The position numbers and the translations under genes are program-made. DNA of 64,000 nt from CAVWDU01 sp963753815 (GTDB lineage Bacteria > Pseudomonadota > Gammaproteobacteria > Pseudomonadales > Halieaceae): the NCBI GenBank assembly GCA_963753815.1, contig CAVWDU010000004.1, forward strand, positions 930,001 through 994,000, given 5' to 3'. The notes under the pieces were generated by a model. It did not search any database, had not been told where the DNA came from, and worked only from the letters and a program-made list of their open reading frames with translations. Below are positions 46,144 through 54,400 of this stretch, in pieces (the stretch's first letter is position 1; each line of letters opens with the position of its first letter).

Positions 46144-47104
46144 CGTCGAGCTCCAGTATGAACCTGGCCAGGCGGCGCTTGTCGTCGCGCGAGCGCATCA
46201 CGGTCCCGGCTACCACTGCTTTCAGATCGAGGCGTTCGACCGCGGGCACCTGCTTGCTGTCGGCGTGGTCGAGTACGAAGTGAGTCAGTAGTCCAGGGTA
46301 TTTCCGCTGGTAGTGCTCCGCCACCGCAGCCGCCGTGACCGGGAGATTCAGCTCCTCCATCATCTTTGCCGCCGGGCCCTTGATAGCCCGGCCACCAACG
46401 ATCGGAGACACCGCAATAACGGGAACAGCCGCCGCACGCAAGGCAGCCGCCAACCCCGGAACCTGCAGGATGGGATCGACGCTGACGAAAGGATTGGAAG
46501 GACACAGGACGATACGCGCGAAGGCTGAGGCCTTCAATAGGGCCATTGCGCTGGGGTTGGGCCTCGCCTCGTCAATACCCTGGAAGCGGACGCGCTCGAC
46601 CTTCGGTTGGCAACGCCTGCGGACGAAGTAGGTCTGGAAAGGCAGCTCCCCCTCGTCGGTGTCCACCAGTGTACGGATAGGGTCATCGGAGACGGGGTAG
46701 ACGCGGTTGGTCACCCCGAGACCGTGACACAGGGCTGCGGTAACTGTCGACAATGACTCACCGGCAGCAAGGCGCGTACTGCGCAGGAGGTGTGTCGCCA
46801 GGTCACGGTCACCGAGCCGGAACCAGGTGTCACCACCGAGGCTTGCCAGTGCTTCCATGGCATGCCAGGACTCTTCCCGCAGTCCCCAACCCCGTTCCGG
46901 GTCGGCCGTGCCCGACAGCGTGTACAGCAGCGTGTCGATATCCGGGCTGATATGGAGGCCAAGATGGGTGAAATCATCGCCGGTGTTGACCAGCACGTGA
47001 AGATGGCCGTCCGCAAGCGTATCGGCAAGGCCCAGCGCCAGCTTGGCACCGCCCACACCGCCGGACAGGGCAAGCACCCCGGCACCTGTGGGTCTGTCTA
47101 TCAA
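46136..47104 (-). CDS. cofD: 2-phospho-L-lactate transferase (FO phosphotransferase)
   Basis: 322-residue CofD/FbiA enzyme joining the activated phosphoacid to FO to give F420-0 or its dehydro form. The hallmark LALSGGVGGAKLALGL is at about residues 11-26, with NTGDDFTHLGLHISPDIDT, the PSNPFVSVDPIL block and SPIVGGRAIKGPA following. The apparent start is TTG in TTGA overlapping the cofE stop; a GTG nine codons later is an alternative. It lies third in the F420 operon. Confidence 0.93.
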   Translation of the reverse strand: MIDRPTGAGVLALSGGVGGAKLALGLADTLADGHLHVLVNTGDDFTHLGLHISPDIDTLLYTLSGTADPERGWGLREESWHAMEALASLGGDTWFRLGDRDLATHLLRSTRLAAGESLSTVTAALCHGLGVTNRVYPVSDDPIRTLVDTDEGELPFQTYFVRRRCQPKVERVRFQGIDEARPNPSAMALLKASAFARIVLCPSNPFVSVDPILQVPGLAAALRAAAVPVIAVSPIVGGRAIKGPAAKMMEELNLPVTAAAVAEHYQRKYPGLLTHFVLDHADSKQVPAVERLDLKAVVAGTVMRSRDDKRRLARFILELDDG

Positions 47105-47868
47105 CGAAACATGTCCTGCTCAGCGGGGCGCAGCAATGCACCCGAACCGCCACTGGCAGCCGCAATCTGCAGGCCCCTGGCGATGACCACTGGCCGCCCT
47201 TCGGCCGCCTCCCCCATGAGCAGGCAGGCCGCAGCCGATAACTGGTCCGCTGTTGCCGCCTCGGTCACCCTGAGGGTGTTGCCGAACAGGTCAGCGTCGC
47301 CGACGCGGTTGTCCAGCGGTGCCAGCCCGTGACTGCCAATCGCGATACCCACGGTTCCCATGCGCCACGGGCGCCCGGCGCTGTCGCTGATGATGAGCTG
47401 GGGCACCACGCCGCAGCGTTGGCCCAACGCCCTGGCGATCCGCACCGCCGATGCATCAGGGTCCTTAGGCAACAACAGTACCCGGGGATTTTCAACGGAA
47501 TTCGGGATGTTCGACGCGTCGATTCCGGCGTTGGCGTGTATGTAGCCATTGCGATGTTCCACGATCACCACACCGGGACGAACCCGAACCACGCGCCGCG
47601 ATTCCCGCAGTACGAGTTCCATGAGGCGCGGGTCCTTGTCCGCCTGTTGTGCGAGCTCGACTGCCTCTTTACCGGGCTCTACGTCGGCCAGACTCACATA
47701 TCGGCCTTCAGCCTTGGAAACAATTTTTTGCGCCAGGATGAGCACGTCGCCGGGGCCGAGTGAGACGCCATTATCCTTAAGTGCCCGGTCAGTCAGGAGC
47801 GCCAGATCGTCGCCCGGGACCACCCGGGGAAAGCCGTCCAGAGCGAGCAGCTCCAGTCGCGCGGTCAT
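47101..47868 (-). CDS. cofE: Coenzyme F420-0:L-glutamate ligase
   Basis: 255-residue GTP-dependent ligase adding glutamates to F420-0. Typical segments are GDVLILAQKIVSKAEGR, IPNSVENPRVLLLPKDPD, ISDSAGRPWRMGTVGIAIG and DLFGNTLRVTE. The C-terminal nitroreductase-like domain of actinobacterial FbiB is absent, so this is the single-domain CofE form. ATG 47868 lies in ATGA overlapping the npdG stop. Without an FbiB domain, a dehydro-F420-0 reductase would have to be encoded elsewhere if PEP is the precursor. Confidence 0.93.
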   Translation of the reverse strand: MTARLELLALDGFPRVVPGDDLALLTDRALKDNGVSLGPGDVLILAQKIVSKAEGRYVSLADVEPGKEAVELAQQADKDPRLMELVLRESRRVVRVRPGVVIVEHRNGYIHANAGIDASNIPNSVENPRVLLLPKDPDASAVRIARALGQRCGVVPQLIISDSAGRPWRMGTVGIAIGSHGLAPLDNRVGDADLFGNTLRVTEAATADQLSAAACLLMGEAAEGRPVVIARGLQIAAASGGSGALLRPAEQDMFR

Positions 47869-48551
47869 CCCGCCTCGTCCGGCCCTGTGATGCGGATACC
47901 GGCGTGACAACCGTACTGCTTGTTGATACTGATCAGCACCGACGTCAGGGCCTCGGCAGCGGCTGCATTGTTGATCATACCGGCGTGGAAGCCGCGCATG
48001 CCCGCCGCCTCCACCAGTTCGATCACCGCCTCGCGCGCGACACGCTTGTTACCCGTGACCAACACATCACAGCTGACCTCACCCTCGGCCTGCAGGTGAT
48101 GCGCGGCGACATTCTGGAACGCGGAAACGACCGCGACGTCGTCGCCGAGCAGGTTCTGAGCAATCTGACCCGCACTGCCCTCCGGCGGTAGTTGCACCCG
48201 CGCGACCTTGGGCGGCACCAGGGGTACCGTGACGTCGATCAGGATCTTGCCCGCCAACGCGGACCGAACGTGTTCGAGCGTGCTTACCTGGTGGCTGAAG
48301 GGCACGGTGATGGCGATGATATCGGCTGCCTCGGCGGCGGCAAGGTTTTCCATCGCCTGGACCGAGATCTCGGGCAGGCCCCTGGCCGTCATGACCTCAC
48401 GCAGGTCGTCGCAGGCCGCAACGGCCTTCTCCCTCGTCCGCGACCCGATGACCACCTGGTATCCGGCCCGTGCCCAACGCCTGGCCAGGCCTGTTCCCAG
48501 GTCGCCGGTGCCGCCGAGAATTGCAATAACGGGCAGGGATTCTGTATTCAT
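47865..48551 (-). CDS. npdG: F420-dependent NADP+ oxidoreductase
   Basis: 228-residue Fno/NpdG family enzyme exchanging hydride between F420H2 and NADP+. The Rossmann loop is ILGGTGDLGTGLARRWARAG (11-30), with the NADP-phosphate-binding VIGSRTREKA, VPFSHQ, VDVTVPL and SAFQNVAAHHL. It is the first gene of npdG-cofE-cofD-cofC-fbiC, so the operon makes F420 and the enzyme that reduces it from NADPH. The start ATG at 48551 has only a weak Shine-Dalgarno. Confidence 0.92.
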   Translation of the reverse strand: MNTESLPVIAILGGTGDLGTGLARRWARAGYQVVIGSRTREKAVAACDDLREVMTARGLPEISVQAMENLAAAEAADIIAITVPFSHQVSTLEHVRSALAGKILIDVTVPLVPPKVARVQLPPEGSAGQIAQNLLGDDVAVVSAFQNVAAHHLQAEGEVSCDVLVTGNKRVAREAVIELVEAAGMRGFHAGMINNAAAAEALTSVLISINKQYGCHAGIRITGPDEAG

Positions 48552-48905
48552 GAGAGGTTCTCTCGCTGGTTGGTTAGTAAGGATGTCGGGAGCGCACCCG
48601 CGCGGTAGTCCCCGCTGGCTGCCCGCGCAAATACGGCAGAATGGAGGCCACGAGGGTACCGGGCACTCGCCGTTTCAGGCCTCGGAATAGTAGGGAAATC
48701 GGTCGCCGATCACAAGCACGGGAGTCACAACCTCGGGACGCGCCTCCCGGCGCAGAGCTGTCTCCATCGCCCCCCGGGGTTAACGGTTGCCCGAGGGCAT
48801 AGGCGCTTCGTCAGCTCAACCCGACCTGCCCATCGGGGGTTTGTACGCTGGTCTATGGGGAGCCCACCGGCATCTGCTAGTATGCAGCTAAAACGGACTC
48901 CAGTA
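48552..48905. other. Divergent promoter region between the F420 operon and the barrel-kinase gene
   Basis: 354 bp without a credible gene. On the minus strand it contains a sigma-70-like promoter at 48687-48715 for the F420 operon. No clear promoter is seen for the plus-strand gene, although TAGTAT at 48875-48880 could be a weak -10. Confidence 0.5.
48687..48715 (-). promoter_or_regulatory. Candidate sigma-70 promoter of the F420 operon
   Basis: Minus-strand TTGTGA (48715-48710) and TACTAT (48692-48687) are separated by 17 bp, four of six matches each. The start would lie about 130 bp before npdG. Confidence 0.35.
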
Positions 48906-51149
48906 ATGACACCCCAGGACGTCAAGATCAGTGACATGGCGCTGCTGCGCGCCGTCACCGCCTCCGCGCTGAAGACCCTCGGGCTGCTGCGCCTTTCCTC
49001 ACAGCCCTCTCCGTCGCTCCGGATTCCACCGGAGTTCATCGGCGTCAATGTCGCCCCCGCGGACGACCCGTCCGTTCGCGACTACACCCTGGAGCGGCTG
49101 TCGGAACTGGGCATCCGCCAGGTGCGCCTGGATTTTACCTACGGCAGCGCCGAAGGGCCGGCGGGGGCCTATCTGGAGCAATTACTGGAAGCCGGGTACG
49201 AAGTCCTCCTCAATGTTTTCCCCTCTCCTGAAGACGCTCGCCGCATGCACGACAGCCCGGCCGCCCGCGAACGTTTCGCGGCTTTCGCCCACACGACGTT
49301 CGAACGTTTTGCCGGGCGTGTCGCTGTGTTCGAGATTGGCAACACGCCCAACCGGGGCAAATGGTCTGGATTCTCCTCGCGTTCCTTCCTCAGCGCATGG
49401 TCCGCAGCGGCGGCGCAGGCCGGTGGCTTCGATGCTCGCCTGGCAGGTCCCAACGTGTCGGATTTCGAGCCACTGTTCAACGGCACCTACCTGCGACTGA
49501 TGGCCCGTTCGCCCGCCACACCGGATATTCACACGGACAATCTGTTCGTGGAACGCGTGATCGAGCCTGAAGCGCTGGACCACCGGGTAATGGGGCGGCT
49601 GCTCGCGCGCCCGATGGCACTCAACCTGGTCAAGAAAGCCCGCATACTCGAGGCGCTGGGGCGGGCTGAGGGAGTCGGGGTTCTCCAGTGTAGCTACGTG
49701 TGCTGGACCAGCAAGCGGCTGCAGCGACGTTCGGTAACGCCGCAGATGAAAGCGGTAGACTACCTGGTTCGCTACCTGGTGCTGGCAGCCTCCAGCGGGG
49801 CTCTGGAGCGCGTTTACTGGGGCCCTCTGGTGTGCAATCGTGACGGACTCATCGACGACAAAACCGTCGACTACCCGGAGGTCGACCAGGTCAGTCACTA
49901 TGAAAAGGTGCGCGGCAATATCGACGACTTCGACATAACACCGGCTTTTGCCGCACTCACGACGGCGGTCCAACGACTGCCGGGTGCGCACTGCCGATCG
50001 CTGATTCACCAGGTGGACGGACTCAGCGTGTTCGCCCTCGACCGACAAGGCGAACCTCCCTCCGTGGTAGCGTGGTGCAGGGACGCCATGACCTGGCCGC
50101 TGTCCTCGATTCTCACCGACGCTCAACTGGTCGACGCCACGTTCACCAGCGCGCGCGGGGAGTTGATGCCGCGCCCGCTGGTCGTCACCGAGCATCCATT
50201 GTTCATCGACCTGGCGGAACCCCTGACCGACCTGGACTCACGCGCGATCGACGCGGCCGCCCGCACCCACATCGCGCACCTGAGCAGTGACCGGCATCAG
50301 TCGGTGTCGCGCGACGTCGGCTCCTGGCGTGGTGCAGTGATGTTGAGAGCAGACAGCCAGCGCCGTGACCTGGAAGCCGCGTCCGCCCTGGAACCCGGTC
50401 GCATCGAACACCTGGAAGAAACCCGGGTCATGCGCGATGTGCGCAATCGTCTGTGGAACGTGGACGACCCCGGCGCGGTCTGGGGCCAGGTCACGGTGAA
50501 GCTCAACCGGGTCAAAGGCATCAAGCGACTCAGTTACAGGTTCCGTCCCAGCAAGGGCCGCAGGCACTGGAACAACGCCTGCCGGATGTGGCGCTGCGGT
50601 GTAGCCACCCCCTTGCCGATCGCCTACTACGAACAGGCAGAGAAGCCGGGCATCCAGGACTCCTGGTACCTTTGCGAATTCATCCCTGACGCATTCTCCT
50701 GCCGCGATGTGTACGCCGCTTTCCGCGACGGCGCAGTGGAATTCCAGGGTCTGGACAAGGCCGCATGGTTTGAGCTGTTGAGCGGGTTTATCTGCAACAT
50801 GCACAACAAGCAGATCGTGCACAGGGACCTCTCGGCCGGGAATCTGTTGCTGCAGCGCGTGCAAGGCGGCGAATTACAACCCTGTGTGATCGATATAGGC
50901 CGCGCCCGCGTCTGGCCCGGACCCGGGTCGCGGGTTCGTCCCCGGCATCGCCTGCAGGACCTCATGCGGATCTGCTACAAGCTCGACTGGCCCGACCGCC
51001 AGGCCTTCATCGGCGCCTACGAAAGCCATAACGGCAGCTCGCTGGGACGCTTCTGGAAGCTGCCGTTCCGTTATTACGACTTCAAACAGGCCTTCAAGAA
51101 GTCTCTCAAGGGCAAGCGCCGAAAATCGAGCCGGACCGGATCGCGATGA
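48906..51149 (+). CDS. Glycosidase-like TIM barrel fused to a Kdo/WaaP-type kinase
   Basis: 747 residues. The N-terminal 480 or so resemble clan GH-A glycoside hydrolases: RLSELGIRQVRLDFTYG, a strand ending VFEIGNTPNRGKWSGFS (142-158) and YWGPLVCNRDG. The acid/base Glu expected in the N-E-P motif is Thr (T147), so hydrolase activity is doubtful. The C-terminal 200 or so resemble lipopolysaccharide/InaA-type kinases, with catalytic HRDLSAGN (H639, D641) and metal-binding VIDIGRAR (D663, in place of DFG). A role in modifying a surface glycan is inferred. The start is uncertain: ATG 48906 or 48882. Confidence 0.6.
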   Translation: MTPQDVKISDMALLRAVTASALKTLGLLRLSSQPSPSLRIPPEFIGVNVAPADDPSVRDYTLERLSELGIRQVRLDFTYGSAEGPAGAYLEQLLEAGYEVLLNVFPSPEDARRMHDSPAARERFAAFAHTTFERFAGRVAVFEIGNTPNRGKWSGFSSRSFLSAWSAAAAQAGGFDARLAGPNVSDFEPLFNGTYLRLMARSPATPDIHTDNLFVERVIEPEALDHRVMGRLLARPMALNLVKKARILEALGRAEGVGVLQCSYVCWTSKRLQRRSVTPQMKAVDYLVRYLVLAASSGALERVYWGPLVCNRDGLIDDKTVDYPEVDQVSHYEKVRGNIDDFDITPAFAALTTAVQRLPGAHCRSLIHQVDGLSVFALDRQGEPPSVVAWCRDAMTWPLSSILTDAQLVDATFTSARGELMPRPLVVTEHPLFIDLAEPLTDLDSRAIDAAARTHIAHLSSDRHQSVSRDVGSWRGAVMLRADSQRRDLEAASALEPGRIEHLEETRVMRDVRNRLWNVDDPGAVWGQVTVKLNRVKGIKRLSYRFRPSKGRRHWNNACRMWRCGVATPLPIAYYEQAEKPGIQDSWYLCEFIPDAFSCRDVYAAFRDGAVEFQGLDKAAWFELLSGFICNMHNKQIVHRDLSAGNLLLQRVQGGELQPCVIDIGRARVWPGPGSRVRPRHRLQDLMRICYKLDWPDRQAFIGAYESHNGSSLGRFWKLPFRYYDFKQAFKKSLKGKRRKSSRTGSR

Positions 51150-51411
51150 GCGGCGTTGGACCGCCCTGCGGGCTCCACGTTGTCGTGCAGCCAGCCAGAA
51201 AAGCCAGCGAGGCATCGCCCCCGGATCGAAACACCCGCGCAGACCGCGCCCGGCACGTAGATGCAGTTTTTATTAGAAAACAGCCACTTCCGACAGTGGC
51301 AGCGGCTTGTGGCGGGGGCGTTTCACGGTATACTCGCTGCCAGACCGGAGATTCCTTGGGGATTATCTGGCGCGGCAACCATGGCTCGAGAAACCCTGGT
51401 AACGGATTATA
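51150..51411. other. Intergenic region before the DUF1631 gene
   Basis: 262 bp with no credible gene. It contains a perfect 6-bp hairpin GCCACT-TCCGAC-AGTGGC at 51283-51300 and a sigma-70-like promoter at 51307-51334. Confidence 0.45.
51307..51334 (+). promoter_or_regulatory. Candidate sigma-70 promoter of the DUF1631-GGDEF-EAL gene
   Basis: TTGTGG (51307-51312) and TATACT (51329-51334) with a 16-bp spacer; the -10 matches five of six bases. The coding start is 77 bp downstream. Confidence 0.4.
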
Positions 51412-54400
51412 ATGTCAGCCAATTCCGCACAAGCCAACCCATTTCAGGCCACACTCGAACTGTCGAGCGGACTTCGCCTTCATGGCACGCTCGAGGCGAC
51501 CGAGGCCGGCGAGCTACGGCTCGGCGGGGTGAGCCTGGCGTCCGGACAGCCCGGCGCCGGGTCACTGAACCTGCGGGCTGGCGAGCAGGCCAGCCTCAGC
51601 GCCAGCAGTGACAACCCGCAGTGGAATCACGGCGCCCCCGTCGCAGTCACCGTATCCGGCGTCAACGGACGCGACCTTCTCCTCCAGATCGTCGACACTT
51701 ATACCCCCGCCGCCAAGTCCTGCCTGCAGGCACTCAGTACCGTCTCCACAGAGAGCGAACGGTCTGTTCTCACCGGCCCGGACGAAGACGCAGAGGAAGA
51801 ATCACTGCTGGATGAATTCTCGCGGATCAGCCAGTCACAGCTCAACAAGCGCTTCAACGCGTGCATCGGCGACCTGCGGCTGTACCTGATGGAACTGACC
51901 ATGCGAGCCCGTGGTGGCGACTGGGCGCAGAAACACCACGATATCGCGGCCGATGCAGTCAAGAATCGCAGGGGTGTGATTCTAGACGGCTTCGCCGACC
52001 TCATCGCTGGCTATTTCAGCGAACTGACTCCAAACGAGCATTCCAATGCGACCCCGCCAGCGCCGGCAGCGCCGCCTGAGGATGCAACACTCGACCTCGT
52101 CGACATCGATCAGTTTGAGCACGACCTCGCGGTGGAACGCCTCACGCGGACCGGCTCAGAGCGCTTTGATGTGCCCCTCGAGAGTCTCACACTGCGCCTG
52201 GCGGAAGTGATAGACAAGGACCCCTTGCGGGTCAGGCTGCCGATCCACATCGCCCAGATCGCCAACGCCTTCAACACCGCACTGCAGAACCAGGGCATAC
52301 CACAGGAAGTGGCGCCTGACATCTTCGACTTCTTCGACAAACGCTTCGTGCGCGAACTGGGTCCGTATTACTCGCAGCTGAACCTGCTGTTCGCCAATGC
52401 CGGCGTGCTGCCTGACATCGAGGAGGAACTCAAGGCCAAAGGCTCGCGCCTGCGGCGCCCCGGCCCGCTCAGCAAATCACCGGAAAGGCAGGTTTCACCA
52501 CCCTCACCCGAACCCACCGCGGACCGCAACGCCGAAACGCAGGCGGCCCTGCCCGGCGGCACGCTGCAGGAAATGGCGGCAGCGATTGGCAACCCCAGCG
52601 GCGCGCAGCGGACGGAGGGAGCCGGCCTTGCGGGTACGGCTGGCGCAGCGGCGACACCGGGCGTGGCGGGTGCTGCGGCAGCACCCATCTCATCCGGGAC
52701 ACCCGGAAGACCATTAACACCTGGAGCGACCGGGGCGACCGGGGCGACCGGGGCGACCGGGGCGACCGGGGCGACCGGGAGTAGTATTGCCGATGGCCCC
52801 GACTTCGCCGACAGACTCTACAGCTCACTGATTCGGGCAGTCAGCGCGCAGCGCCAGCCCCCCGCCCAGGGGCCGGGCGCTGCTGTGGCTGCCACTGCAG
52901 GGGAGCCGGCCGGCGTCAACGCGGCAGCAGCCACGGCGGGTTCAACGACGCCAGGCGCTGCGACGGGTGCAGGCAGGTCGGGAGCCATGGCCGGCGCACA
53001 CACCGCCGGAGGCGGGGCCGGCGCGCCGGCCCCGCTCGTCAACCCGGCGGAGCCTGCGGCTGTGGCGACCGCACTGGATGCAATGCAGCGCGATGCCTCG
53101 ATCCGCGAGGCGCTGGCCGGCGGTCAGGCACTGCGGGAATATCTCGACCAGAACCGTGGCAGCATCGACTCCCTGCAGGACACGGACGGATTGTCCGATA
53201 CCGCCCTGAACCAACTGGAACTGGTGGACAACCTCTTTGTCACCCTCAACTCGCGCCTGGCCGGCGCGAGCGAGATACAGCCCGTACTCGGCGACCTGCA
53301 GGTGCCGTTGGCGAAGCTGGCGATGCTCGAACCGCAGTTCATGCTTGACCGGGAGCACGCGGCGCGGGGCGTGGTTGACGCCGTGGCGCAACTCGCTGCC
53401 GTGGGGAATTTCCCCAACCGGGCGCTGGAAGGTCGTGTCAACGACATCGTCGGAGATATCGTCCAGGACTACGACCGCGACAGCACTGTATTCGGCGAGG
53501 CACTCACCAAACTACAGACCCTCGTCACCCAACAGGAAAGAGCGCTGTCCAGGAACGTCGAGCGTGTCGTACGCACTCAGGAGGGACAGGAAAAACTCCG
53601 CAAGGCGCGCCAGGAGATCGGCCGGGCGATCGGCGAGAGGATTCGCCCCCCCGCAGCGCCAGAGGTGCTGCTGGAGCTGATCGACAATGGCTGGCGGGAC
53701 CTGCTGGTACTGACTCACATCAAGGAGGGAGGCGACAGCCGCCCGCTGCAAGAGCAGCTGACTGCACTCGATGTGCTGTCCGGCTGGCTGCTCGCCCTGC
53801 GTGACGGCGATGCCGCACCGGACGAGGTCGCACAAGAAGCTGCCCCGTTCCTGGAGCGCATCAGCCAGCAACTGGCCAGCGCGTTGCCCACCCAGGTCGC
53901 TTACCGGGAAACCCTGCGGCGGTTGGGCGAGACACTCGCGGGAAGGTCTCCCGTCAGCATGCGCGAGGTCGCTGAGGCGACGGAGGCCTTCGATTCTGCG
54001 CAGGTTCGCGCTCGGGTCGACGAACTGCCGCGCCTGCGACGCTGGGTCAAGCGCGTGGAGCAGCTGGAGAGCGGCTCCTGGCTGAGTTACAAGGATCGCG
54101 AAGGAGTCGCGCGACGCATGCAGCTGGCGTGGATCAGCGACGACAAGGACCGCTTCATCTTTGTCAATGAACGCGGGCAGAAAAACGCCGACCTCTCGGC
54201 GATACAGCTGGCGCGACAGCTGAGTACGGGGGTTCAGCCGCCGGCGCCGGTCGACGACATGGGCATGGTCGACCGCAGTATGTACGACACCCTGGAGCAG
54301 CTGCAGAAGACACTCAGCTTTTCCCGCAACCACGATACGCTTACGCGCCTGATCAACAAGGAGACCTTCCTCGACCAGATGACCCGCGCGCTTCGCCACG

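Noticed and set aside
52726..52779. Tandem repeats as a CRISPR array
   Set aside because: Units are 9 bp, contiguous without spacers and in frame inside a gene.
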